Origin: Clostridium mediterraneense
Lineage (GTDB): Bacteria; Bacillota; Clostridia; Clostridiales; Clostridiaceae
Length of the DNA stretch: 64,000 nucleotides
Direction of reading: 5' to 3'
Assembly (NCBI RefSeq): GCF_900091705.1
Contig: NZ_LT594785.1
Span: forward strand, 2,128,550 to 2,192,549
In this document: in pieces, positions 28,038 through 37,086 of the stretch
Position numbering within the stretch: the stretch's first letter is position 1
How the letters are laid out: each line of letters starts with the position of its first letter
Translations under genes and position numbers: made by a program
Notes under the pieces: model-generated
Told to the model about the DNA's origin: nothing
Databases searched by the model: none
The model's input: the letters and a program-made list of their open reading frames with translations, nothing else

Positions 28038-29714
28038 CTAAACCTTTCTATCAAGCTTTAAAGTATTTTCATTATTAAAGAATTCTCTATAGTTAGTTAA
28101 AATATCGCCCTCTTCAATTTTTTCACTAACAAAAATATAAGCTATATATCCTAATTGTTCAAGAGCAATCTCAAGCTTCTTTTTATTTTTCTTTAATACA
28201 TCAATACCTTTATTCTCAACCTTAAAATCAACAGTTAAATTTTTATTACTAACCCTAATAAGAGCATCTATCTCTCCTAAATTAATAGTTTTAACATTTA
28301 CGACTATTTTTATGTTTTTTGAATCTATTTTTCTTCCCTGTTTTCTATCATCTTTTATTATAAGCTTACAAGGATATTCATCCTCTCTTAGCTTTACTGG
28401 AATATCTAAATAATAATATTCTTTGCCCATATCATTAAATAGCTTAAAATCATTAATATGCGGTTTTAAAATAGAAACAATACTATCAGCTAATTTTGAT
28501 TCTCCTATAAGCTTCTCTGATAAATTTCTTATTATCTCCTTCATCTGTTCTTGTCTATTATTAATAGATGATTTAATTTCCTTAAAATCTCTAAAGATTT
28601 CTACAAATTCGTCATTTAAAACTTTTTCACTTTTAACTGACTTTAACACTTCACTATCAAAACTTTGCTTAGAATTAATATTTTCATAGTCCTTAATATT
28701 TAAGTTCTCCTTTGTATCTAAATCACCAACTAATTTTTCTATAAACTTATACAGCTTTAAATCTGTATTTGATAAATCAGTCTTAGCTGAAAATAAATCT
28801 TTAATATTATTCAATAAACCTTCTATCTCTTCTTTAGATGAAGTAACTGTAAGTTTATCTAAAATATTTTTAATATCTACATCTAATTCATCAATATCTA
28901 TTTCATTAATAAACTTACTTATGTCCTCATTTAATTTTATATTATTAAATGAAGTTTCACCATTAAGCTTCTCAGTACTTTTATTTTCTACTAAAACTTC
29001 TTTAGATAAGGTTTTATCAATTTCTAAAAGACTCTTAAAGAGTTTCATATCATCTTTAAATAACTTATTATAACTATCTATATTATTTTCATTAAATTCT
29101 ATATTGTTTTCTAAAAATGTTAATATTTCATCATTAGAAAGCTCTTTAAATTTTACAAAGAAATTTTGAAGCTTTAATGTGGTAAATTCTTTTTTTATAT
29201 TATCATTAGAAATATCCCTAGAATTTAAATATCTATCTATAAAATTATCTATAAACTTTTCACTTTTAATAGATTTATCTCTAAACTCAATTAGATTATT
29301 AACTTCTTCAACTTTTTCTTTAGTTAGAGGAATATTAAACTTAAGCATACTTTCTAAGATTTCTTTTTTATCACAGCTTAGAAAAAGCTTCTTTAAGATT
29401 TCATCAAGAGGGTTTTGTACTAAATGTTTATTAAAGTTACCATCACTTTTTATAAGCTTTAAATTCAATTTAGAATTATCAAAGTCTATAACTTCAAATT
29501 TTACTAATTCATCTAAAAGCTCTTCTAAATCGCCCTCTAAATTAGCTAAGATTTCAAGTCCATCTACTGTTTTTATAGTGATAGTACTTTTATCATTAGA
29601 TATATCTATTATTCTCCCTCTAAAAATCTCACCTTTTTTAAAATCAAAAGAATCTGAAATTTTTCTAAGCTCATTAATTTTAGGTACAGCTAAAACATTC
29701 ATAAAATCTCTCAT
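28038..29714 (-). CDS. Large helical protein upstream of flhX (YlqG-like position)
   Basis: A 558-residue, lysine- and asparagine-rich, mostly helical protein. Only the C-terminal 150 residues look globular and conserved (YYLDIPVKLREDEYPCKLIIKDD, NLGEIDALIRV, KNLTVDFKVENKG), which recalls the C-terminal domain of FliK-type hook-length proteins. The long middle resembles the flexible region of such proteins. GGAGG precedes ATG 29714. It ends 10 bp before the FlhB-like gene, and a FliK-FlhB pairing would make sense; this is inference from position and composition. Confidence 0.7.
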   Translation of the reverse strand: MRDFMNVLAVPKINELRKISDSFDFKKGEIFRGRIIDISNDKSTITIKTVDGLEILANLEGDLEELLDELVKFEVIDFDNSKLNLKLIKSDGNFNKHLVQNPLDEILKKLFLSCDKKEILESMLKFNIPLTKEKVEEVNNLIEFRDKSIKSEKFIDNFIDRYLNSRDISNDNIKKEFTTLKLQNFFVKFKELSNDEILTFLENNIEFNENNIDSYNKLFKDDMKLFKSLLEIDKTLSKEVLVENKSTEKLNGETSFNNIKLNEDISKFINEIDIDELDVDIKNILDKLTVTSSKEEIEGLLNNIKDLFSAKTDLSNTDLKLYKFIEKLVGDLDTKENLNIKDYENINSKQSFDSEVLKSVKSEKVLNDEFVEIFRDFKEIKSSINNRQEQMKEIIRNLSEKLIGESKLADSIVSILKPHINDFKLFNDMGKEYYYLDIPVKLREDEYPCKLIIKDDRKQGRKIDSKNIKIVVNVKTINLGEIDALIRVSNKNLTVDFKVENKGIDVLKKNKKKLEIALEQLGYIAYIFVSEKIEEGDILTNYREFFNNENTLKLDRKV

Positions 29715-29805
29715 ATATATTCCTCCACTAAATTTATCCTTTATAAATTAATATCGTAAATTTAAAATATAAAATTTATAGCAGATAATATTTCGATAAA
29801 TTAAA

Positions 29806-29835
29806 AAGAACTGTCCTAAAATAGACAGTCCTTCT
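29806..29835 (-). terminator. Terminator after tyrS
   Basis: Minus-strand hairpin AAGGACTGTC / GACAGTTCTT (one G-U pair) followed by five U, just beyond the tyrS stop. Confidence 0.78.
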
Positions 29836-29843
29836 TAAACTAA

Positions 29844-31064
29844 TTATGCTATTATTATTTTATAGAATTTCTTCTTTCCTCTTTTAACAAGAATCATATC
29901 ATCTTTGAAATCTGATTCTTCTATAAGTTTCTTAGGATCTTCAAGTTTCACATCATTTACTGATACTCCACCTTGCATTATAAGTCTTCTACCTTCACCT
30001 TTTGACTTAAATACTTCATTGTTAGTAAGAACATCTAGTAATTCTGTTCCTAAATCTTCTTTTGATATTTCAATTGTAGGAACATTATCCATGTTTCCAC
30101 CTGCTCCAAATAAGCTTTCTGCTGCTTCTTGAGCCTTCTTAGCTTCTTCTTCACCGTGAACAAGTTTTGTTACTTCAAATGCAAGAACCTTTTTAGCTTC
30201 ATTTATAGCTGAACCTTCTAAAGCTGAAAGTCTTCTTACTTCATCCATAGGAACAAATGTTATAAGCTTTAAGCATTTTTCTACGTCTGCATCAGCAACA
30301 TTTCTCCAGTATTGGTAGAAATCATATGGTGTAGTTTTTTCAGGGTCAAGCCATAAAGCTCCACTTACTGTTTTACCCATTTTTTGTCCTTCTGAATTTG
30401 TAAGTAATGTACATGTCATTGCTTGAGCATTCTTTTGTGATTTTCTTCTTATAAGTTCAACACCAGCAATCATATTTGACCATTGGTCATCTCCACCAAG
30501 TTGTAACTTACAATCATACTTTCTATTTAATTCATAGAAATCAAATGCTTGCATTAACATATAGTTAAATTCTAAGAATGAAAGTCCTCTTTCAAGTCTT
30601 TGTTTAAAAGCTTCTGCTGTAAGCATTCTGTTTACTGAGAAATGAATTCCGATATCTCTTATAAATTCAACATAATTTTGATTTAATAACCAATCTGCAT
30701 TATTTACAAGTATCGCCTTATCATCACTAAAGTCTATAAATCTTTCCATTTGCTTCTTTATTGAATCAACGTTGTGTTGTATAGTTTCTTTAGTCATCAT
30801 TTTTCTCATATCAGTTTTACCACTTGGATCACCAATCATAGCTGTTCCACCACCAATTAGGGCTATTGGTTTATGACCAGCTCTTTGCATATGTGCCATA
30901 AACATCATTGCTATGAAATGTCCAACATGTAAACTATCAGCTGTAGGATCAAAGCCTATATAGAATGTTACTTTTTCCTTTTCTAAAAGTTCTCTTGTCT
31001 CATCTTCATGAGTAAATTGTTTTATGTATCCACGCTCTATAAGAGTGTCTAAAACATTTGCCAT
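29844..31064 (-). CDS. tyrS: Tyrosyl-tRNA synthetase
   Basis: A 406-residue class I synthetase. The HIGH-type motif is [12 protein letters not shown], the KMSKS-type motif is [10 protein letters not shown], and a C-terminal S4 RNA-binding domain (residues about 340-406) contains [23 protein letters not shown] precedes the ATG. The upstream region contains no T-box consensus, unlike many tyrS genes. Confidence 0.96.
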   Translation of the reverse strand: MANVLDTLIERGYIKQFTHEDETRELLEKEKVTFYIGFDPTADSLHVGHFIAMMFMAHMQRAGHKPIALIGGGTAMIGDPSGKTDMRKMMTKETIQHNVDSIKKQMERFIDFSDDKAILVNNADWLLNQNYVEFIRDIGIHFSVNRMLTAEAFKQRLERGLSFLEFNYMLMQAFDFYELNRKYDCKLQLGGDDQWSNMIAGVELIRRKSQKNAQAMTCTLLTNSEGQKMGKTVSGALWLDPEKTTPYDFYQYWRNVADADVEKCLKLITFVPMDEVRRLSALEGSAINEAKKVLAFEVTKLVHGEEEAKKAQEAAESLFGAGGNMDNVPTIEISKEDLGTELLDVLTNNEVFKSKGEGRRLIMQGGVSVNDVKLEDPKKLIEESDFKDDMILVKRGKKKFYKIIIA

Positions 31065-31213
31065 TCTTACTACCTCCTGTAAAACTTATTTTTAAATTTC
31101 ATTTTAAAATTGCTATCTCTTTAAAGACATAATTATAGTATATAGTTTATCACCTTAATTCACAAGAATATTTCTAAAATATAGAATTCTTTTATTTTTA
31201 ATTTCCAAAAACA

Positions 31214-31245
31214 AAGAAGATATCATAAAATCTAGATATCTCCTT
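31214..31245 (-). terminator. Probable terminator of the 31254-31670 gene
   Basis: Minus-strand hairpin AAGGAGATATC / GATATCTTCTT followed by TTGTTTTT. Stem of about 11 bp with one G-U pair; moderate support. Confidence 0.5.
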
Positions 31246-31253
31246 AATATAAA

Positions 31254-31670
31254 TTAGGCTGTATATTGTTTTAAAACCTCTGGTAGTCTTTCTCCATCAT
31301 TATGGATATTTATAAATACGTTTACATTATATTTATTGCTCAATTTATTTAAATCACTTAAAAACTCACTTAAATCACTAACATTAAATTTACATTGTAA
31401 AATACTACATAAATTATCTATATAAATATTTTCTACATCATAGTCCTTAGATAGTATTCCATAAAGAAATGCTGAAAATTCGCAAGCGGATTTGACTGGA
31501 AATTCATCCATTGATATAAATCTTATTCTTGGATTGATAGTAAAAATTCTTTTACTATTATTATCAATAAAAACAGAATTTCCTCTTAGCTTACTAACAT
31601 TAGAGTTTGCTAAATCAGTAAGGTTTTTGCTCTTTCCACTTCCTCTTTTATTACAAAATACTTTTACCAT
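31254..31670 (-). CDS. Small P-loop protein
   Basis: A 138-residue protein starting MVKVFCNKRGSGKSKNLTDL, a Walker A-like loop close to the N terminus. It continues through VFIDNN, ISMDEF, VENIYIDNLCSIL (possible Walker B) and VNVFINIHNDGERLPEVL. It is much shorter than most NTPases and has no recognisable partner domain. GGGGTG precedes ATG 31670. It stands alone. Function unknown. Confidence 0.6.
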   Translation of the reverse strand: MVKVFCNKRGSGKSKNLTDLANSNVSKLRGNSVFIDNNSKRIFTINPRIRFISMDEFPVKSACEFSAFLYGILSKDYDVENIYIDNLCSILQCKFNVSDLSEFLSDLNKLSNKYNVNVFINIHNDGERLPEVLKQYTA

Positions 31671-32076
31671 CTAAAAACACCCCTTTTTCATTTTTTAGAG
31701 AATTATTTTGTTATTTAAGATTATTCAATTTTAATAAACTAATGTATTTAATTAAATAGTTTATATCTATTTATTATCTATAAATTTTTCTATTCTTTTA
31801 ACTACCTTTTCGAATCACCTCAATACAATTATTAAACGTATAATGCATATTTTATTAACTAGTATCTCATACTTTATTATATTCTTATACCTAAATAAAA
31901 AATCACATTTTTTTCAATTTATTTCTTTCCACTTTTTTATTTGTAAAATTATTATATTAAACTAAATTAATAATCATACTATATTTATAAAAATAGATTT
32001 AAAATTATAAAAAAACGTACTATTACTTAAATAGTACGTCTTTTATTTAAACTATAATTATTTTTACTACTTACAG
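31671..32076. other. Intergenic region, about 400 bp
   Basis: Besides the terminator at 32011-32044, no supported gene, RNA or repeat was seen. A minus-strand GAGGTGATT near 31815-31823 looks like a ribosome site but has no usable ORF after it. Confidence 0.5.
32011..32044 (-). terminator. Terminator of the GGDEF gene
   Basis: Hairpin arms 32015-32024 and 32030-32039 (ACGTACTATT and complement), with a T-run on the minus strand, about 30 bp beyond the stop. Confidence 0.78.
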
Positions 32077-33165
32077 CTAAAATTTAACTTTATTTTTTCC
32101 TGTTCTCTTTACTATGTATAAGTTATCATCAGCCTTTTTAATTATCTTATCTATAACTATCTTCCCTGACTTATCTTTAATATCTAAATCATCAGAAAAG
32201 CTCATTCCAAAACTAGTAGTAACATTAACTTTTTGATTTCCCTCTAAATTAATATAACTTGTTTCGATTTCTTTTCTCATTTTTTCTACTTTTTTTATAG
32301 CAAGACTCTTAGTATAAGAACTTCTTATTAGAATAATTATTTCTTCTCCACCATATCTAGCTAAAATATCTTGATTATCAAGATTAGATTCTATAATTTT
32401 TACTACATTTTTTAAAACTAAGTCCCCAACCTGATGACCATATGTATCATTTACTAGCTTAAAATTATCTATATCACACATAACTAAGGAATAGAGATTA
32501 TCTGTATTATTTAATACCTCATTATCTACTAAATGATAAAAATGTTTTCTATTATAGATATTTAAAAAACTATCTCTTTCAGCAGAATTCTGTATCTTTT
32601 TATAAAGTATACTATTTTCTATAGCTATAGCTACTTGATTAGATATTGCACTAACAAAGTTTATATCTTCATCCCTAAAGAAACTATAATAAATATGTTC
32701 AACTATTATATATCCTATAATAGTTTCCTTTATATAAATTGGAACAGCCATTAAAGAATTAATATTTTTTCTATCTGTACTATTTTTAAATATTCCTTCT
32801 TTATCATTTTTAATAAATGATTTTCTAGTACTAAGCTCTTCTAATGAATAATGAATTTTTGTATTTTCTAAATCTCCTAAATTAGTTGTCTTAGCTACTA
32901 AACAGTCATGCTGCATTAAATGTATTGTCGAATAAGTTACTCCAAGTATACCAACTATCATATCATTTATCATAGCAAGTAAATTTGCATCAGATATATA
33001 CGAATTTATATACTTATTCACCTCAACTATATTTACAAAGATAGATAACTTCCTTTCAAGCTCTCTGTTAGCCCAATTTAAATTTTGTAATCTATTTTCT
33101 GCAAATATTTGATAACTTTGAAATTCACTATTCAATTTCTCATAAAGCTCTTTATAATCTTTCAT
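32077..33165 (-). CDS. Diguanylate cyclase with GAF domain
   Basis: About 362 residues. Start ATG 33165 (MKDYKEL) with GGGGG upstream. The first 40 residues are a probable coiled coil, a GAF-type sensory domain covers about 40-185, and a C-terminal GGDEF domain covers about 200-360 with CDIDNFKLVND and an active-site GGEEI at 272-276. The RxxD product-inhibition site upstream of GGEEI is absent (DNQD). It should be a soluble enzyme making c-di-GMP without the usual feedback inhibition. The GAF ligand is unknown. Confidence 0.9.
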   Translation of the reverse strand: MKDYKELYEKLNSEFQSYQIFAENRLQNLNWANRELERKLSIFVNIVEVNKYINSYISDANLLAMINDMIVGILGVTYSTIHLMQHDCLVAKTTNLGDLENTKIHYSLEELSTRKSFIKNDKEGIFKNSTDRKNINSLMAVPIYIKETIIGYIIVEHIYYSFFRDEDINFVSAISNQVAIAIENSILYKKIQNSAERDSFLNIYNRKHFYHLVDNEVLNNTDNLYSLVMCDIDNFKLVNDTYGHQVGDLVLKNVVKIIESNLDNQDILARYGGEEIIILIRSSYTKSLAIKKVEKMRKEIETSYINLEGNQKVNVTTSFGMSFSDDLDIKDKSGKIVIDKIIKKADDNLYIVKRTGKNKVKF

Positions 33166-33241
33166 ATGTCCCCCAGAATTCAACCATCCAATATTTTCAT
33201 TTGTATCATTTATTTTACAATATTATATTATCAATATCAAG

Positions 33242-34363
33242 TTAATAAGTATTATTTCCTACACTTCCTCCTATAATATTTAAATCAACATCTACTTTAA
33301 CTTCTGCAAGTTCAATAACTGACTTATCTAGATTTACATTAGGATATTTTTTTTCAAATAAATCAGCTACATTTAAAATATCTACACCACGCTTTTTATA
33401 ATAATTAAACATTGTAGTACTATACTCTGATATATTACTTTGGGCAATTTTAGTTATATGATTAATAAGCTGATTATCCACAATAAGCCTTTCTTGAGAT
33501 TCATCTATAGAACAAGTAACCTTTATCTTTTTATGTAAAATTATCTTACCATCTTCATATAAGATTTTTGACTTTACTCCACTATTTAAAAGCTCTAAAC
33601 TAATAAATGAATCTGGGTTTTCAGGATTAGTAACTTCTAAATTACCTGTTTCAATTTTATCAGTTAATAAATTATAATTCATACTTTCTGATTCACCTAT
33701 CCTAGCAACCATAATATCATTTTTCATAGCTGCTCCACCCTTAAGTTCTAATCTATTTCCATTTACATCTGGTTTTATATTTAAAACTCCTAAAATATTA
33801 ACTGATTCCTTATTTTCTCTTCTATTTAAATAATCATTTACATTCATTGCTATAACTTTAGAATCTTTTGCTGTTTTTACAACTAATTCATTTATAAAAA
33901 TCCCTATATACTCTTCATCACCTTCAACACCTTTAAGAAGCTCTTCTGGACTTCCTGCTAAAACAAACATATATGGTCTAATAAGAAACTCCTGATCCTT
34001 ATTCATGATATCTACATATTTAGATATACCAGTTAAGGCTAATCTTTCAGTAAATACAAAGGCCTTACATTGAGTAAAATTAAGCTTAGAGCTTGTAGCA
34101 ACATTTATACTTCTAATAGCTTCTAATACAGTTTTTCCTGAACCTTTATATATAAGTCTTTTACCCTTTTCAGAACTTTCATTAGAACTTCTATAACCTT
34201 TTACACAATCTGCATAAATATCTACTTCTCCTAAGTCGTTATAGTCAAAAACTGCACAGGTTACAAAAGTAACTTTATTTATATCTCTATAGTTATAACA
34301 AGATATAAAATTTCCCCCAAATAAAATAACTACTAATATACTAATTATTATTTTCTTCATCAT
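33242..34363 (-). CDS. gerKC: Spore germination lipoprotein, Ger(x)C family
   Basis: About 373 residues. ATG 34363 is preferred; the ORF can be extended two codons to a TTG. The N terminus has a signal peptide with lipobox FISC (Cys22), followed by NYRDINKVTF, typical of GerC proteins. Later landmarks are SSNESSEKGKRLIYKGSGKTV and INVATSSKLNFTQCKAFVF. The product would be lipid-anchored outside the spore inner membrane as part of a germinant receptor with GerKA and GerKB. It overlaps gerKA by about 20 bp. The symbol is given by analogy to the C. perfringens arrangement. Confidence 0.9.
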   Translation of the reverse strand: MMKKIIISILVVILFGGNFISCYNYRDINKVTFVTCAVFDYNDLGEVDIYADCVKGYRSSNESSEKGKRLIYKGSGKTVLEAIRSINVATSSKLNFTQCKAFVFTERLALTGISKYVDIMNKDQEFLIRPYMFVLAGSPEELLKGVEGDEEYIGIFINELVVKTAKDSKVIAMNVNDYLNRRENKESVNILGVLNIKPDVNGNRLELKGGAAMKNDIMVARIGESESMNYNLLTDKIETGNLEVTNPENPDSFISLELLNSGVKSKILYEDGKIILHKKIKVTCSIDESQERLIVDNQLINHITKIAQSNISEYSTTMFNYYKKRGVDILNVADLFEKKYPNVNLDKSVIELAEVKVDVDLNIIGGSVGNNTY

Positions 34364-35750
34364 TATCAATTACCTTCTTAGAAATTCTATTTAACTTTCC
34401 CCTAAAAATTACATCTCTAAATCTGTAATCTTTTAAAGTAGCTAAAGGGAATAAAAATGGATAGTCAACACTTCGTAAATCTCCTAAATGAGCTAATAAA
34501 GCTAATGTTATAAATAAAAATGCTGGAAGCCCTAAAAGTGCTGAAGCTATAACAATTAATATTGACCATACTGATACTGCATTATAAGCCTTAGGTATAA
34601 GAAAATAACATAAAGAACTTATAGCAACTATTAATATTGTTATTCTTGATGCTACTCCAGCTCCAACCGCTGCATCCCCTAAAATCAAGGCAGAAACTAT
34701 ACTCATTGCTGAGCCTATAGGCTGTGGTAATCTAAGTCCTGCTTCTCTAATAAGTTGAAAAAATATCATCATAATTATTACTTCTAAAAATACAGGAAAT
34801 GGGACTCCTGCCCTAGAAACTGCAAGTCTAAATACAAACAATGATGGTATCATAGAAAAATGATAAGTTATAAGTGCTACATAAAATCCTGGTAAAAACA
34901 TAGCTATAAAAAATCCAAGATATCTTAAAGTTCTTGAAAACATAACAAAATATCTATTTAAATAATAGTCATCTGGATTTTGAAAGTTTTCTAAAAAGAA
35001 ATATGGTACTGTTATTACAAATGGAGTTCCATCAACTAGAACAGCAACTCTTCCTTCTAAAACCTTTGATGATAATTCATCAGCTTTTTCTGTATATCCA
35101 ACTGTATCAAAAAGTGTTTTTTTAGCTCTAAGCTCTGTTTCTATATAATTAGTATCCAAAATAAAACTATAATTTAAATTTTTTATTTTTTCTCTAACTT
35201 GATTAACTAATTTCTTAGGAGCTAATCCATCTATATATGTTAAACATACAACAGTTTGTGAATTCTCTCCTAAAAACATTGCCTCAAACTTTAAATCCTT
35301 ATTTTTTATCCTTCTTCTAATTAGAGCTACATTATCTACAAATGCTTCTGAGAACCCTTCTCTAGGACCTTTAATAACAGATTCTGTTAGGGGGATTCCT
35401 ATAGATCTTTTTGCAAAACTTTTTGTCTCACAATAAATTATCTTTTCATATTCTTCAAATACTATTACTGCATCTCCAGATATTATATGAAATACAGCAT
35501 CATCCTTGTCTTTAGCAAAATCAACTATATTTATTTGTAGAACCTTAGAGATAATATCCTCTTGTGTATTTATATCATCTCTTTTTTCTTTAATTAATGG
35601 CTTAACTATATAGTCACTTATAAATGTTGTTGAACAAAGTACATCAGCAAATACTATAGTCGCTTTACCTAACATAGAGTTAATTTCTCTATACTTAATA
35701 TCAAATGAATCCTTAAGAGTCTCTTTTATAAATTCTAAATCTTTATTCAT
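34341..35750 (-). CDS. gerKA: Spore germination protein, Ger(x)A family
   Basis: About 469 residues. ATG 35750 is chosen because AGGTG lies eight to twelve bases upstream. A soluble N-terminal half (VIKGPREGFSEAFVDNVALIRRRIK is diagnostic) is followed by about five membrane segments (residues 290-440, including PFPVFLEVIIMM and QPIGSAMSIVSALILGDAAV). It is the core membrane subunit of a germinant receptor in the spore inner membrane. Co-transcribed with gerKC; gerKB is divergent. Confidence 0.93.
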   Translation of the reverse strand: MNKDLEFIKETLKDSFDIKYREINSMLGKATIVFADVLCSTTFISDYIVKPLIKEKRDDINTQEDIISKVLQINIVDFAKDKDDAVFHIISGDAVIVFEEYEKIIYCETKSFAKRSIGIPLTESVIKGPREGFSEAFVDNVALIRRRIKNKDLKFEAMFLGENSQTVVCLTYIDGLAPKKLVNQVREKIKNLNYSFILDTNYIETELRAKKTLFDTVGYTEKADELSSKVLEGRVAVLVDGTPFVITVPYFFLENFQNPDDYYLNRYFVMFSRTLRYLGFFIAMFLPGFYVALITYHFSMIPSLFVFRLAVSRAGVPFPVFLEVIIMMIFFQLIREAGLRLPQPIGSAMSIVSALILGDAAVGAGVASRITILIVAISSLCYFLIPKAYNAVSVWSILIVIASALLGLPAFLFITLALLAHLGDLRSVDYPFLFPLATLKDYRFRDVIFRGKLNRISKKVIDNDEENNN

Positions 35751-35877
35751 ATCAATCACCTAATATTCAGTATTTATCTAAGTCCTGATTAATATTCATT
35801 ATTTTGCTAATAATAACTTTATTAATTAAAATTTTTAATATTTTTGGTTTTACTTTAAAAATAGTGGAGGTTATATA

Positions 35878-36972
35878 ATGGAACGTACAAAACCCAAAAA
35901 CCTTATATTCATAATAATTACATCAACCATTATTTCAATTGGAACATATCCATCAGTATTTATTAAATTTGGTGGAAGAAATACTTGGTTAATATGTCTT
36001 ATATCAATTATCATATTTGGAATATTACTATCATTTATACTAAAAATGCTAAGAAAAGATGGAAGATATAGAGTACTTGATATTTCTAAAGATGTTATAG
36101 GTACAAAAGCTAGTAAGGTTGTTATATTTATATTTTCACTTGGCTTACTTTTAGCTTGTATAGAAGCTGCATCAGTTACTAGTAATTCATTACATACAAT
36201 TTTATTTATAGAAACTCCTGTATGGTATTGTCTTATTTTATTTACTCTGACTACTTTTTATATTTCTACTAAGAGTCTTTCTGCAATAATAACAACTATT
36301 TGTATAGCAACACCATGTGCAGTAGCTTCAAACTTATTTTTAAGTATTCTTACACTTAGATATAAGACACTTTATTATCTATTTCCAATAAGAATGGATA
36401 AGTCAATTACTGAATATATTATTTGTGGTCTACTGTTTATTGGTTCACTTTCTAGCTCACTTGTTATACTTTCTATACTACATATTGTAGTTAATAAAAA
36501 TAAGAAAGGCTTTAATAAACTTATAATGTCATCATATGCATTTGCTTGTTTCTTAATAGTTTGGATTCTTACTGGCATAATTACAGGGGTGGGTCCACTT
36601 AGAGCTTCCAATTTATATTATCCTAACTACATATTAGCTCAAAGAATCTTTTATGAAGGTATAGGAGAAAATGGTGAGTTTTTTTCAATAGTATATATTT
36701 CATTTGTATGGATTGGTAAATATTTATTAGCCTTTAGTTCCTTATATATTCTTTGGAAGAAAGTTATACAAAATAAAACAATATTCGCAGCTATTATCTC
36801 AAGTATAGTATTTATCGCCTCTTATTTTACTGCTAGAAATACTTATGCATTATTTGTTTTACTTAAATATTTCCAAATAATATTTTTATTTACCTTACTT
36901 ATAGTTCCTATTAGTGTTTTAGTAGTTTTTTATTTTAAAACTATTAAAAAGAAAAATTTAAAAAATAAATAA
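35878..36972 (+). CDS. gerKB: Spore germination transporter-like protein, Ger(x)B family
   Basis: A 364-residue protein with about ten membrane helices, resembling amino-acid permeases of the APC fold, as expected for GerB subunits that bind germinants. GGAGG precedes ATG 35878. It is transcribed divergently from gerKA-gerKC across a 127-bp gap, the arrangement known for the gerK locus of Clostridium perfringens. Expression would be expected late in the forespore; no sigma-G promoter was assigned with confidence. Confidence 0.88.
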   Translation: MERTKPKNLIFIIITSTIISIGTYPSVFIKFGGRNTWLICLISIIIFGILLSFILKMLRKDGRYRVLDISKDVIGTKASKVVIFIFSLGLLLACIEAASVTSNSLHTILFIETPVWYCLILFTLTTFYISTKSLSAIITTICIATPCAVASNLFLSILTLRYKTLYYLFPIRMDKSITEYIICGLLFIGSLSSSLVILSILHIVVNKNKKGFNKLIMSSYAFACFLIVWILTGIITGVGPLRASNLYYPNYILAQRIFYEGIGENGEFFSIVYISFVWIGKYLLAFSSLYILWKKVIQNKTIFAAIISSIVFIASYFTARNTYALFVLLKYFQIIFLFTLLIVPISVLVVFYFKTIKKKNLKNK

Positions 36973-37086
36973 AATTTCTTTGAAGGTCTTAATAATCAAG
37001 AATTTAACCGATATATTGTAGATAGTTTTTTAAATTTATGTTATATTAAAATTTATATAAATACTGTTAGAAAAGGGATGATAAGA

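Noticed and set aside
31065-31253. T-box expected upstream of tyrS
   Set aside because: This span lies upstream of the tyrS start (31064) and contains no GGTACCGCG-type T-box sequence and no terminator/antiterminator arrangement.
31815-31823. Minus-strand GAGGTGATT resembling a ribosome site in an intergenic region
   Set aside because: No start codon with an open frame follows at a usable distance.
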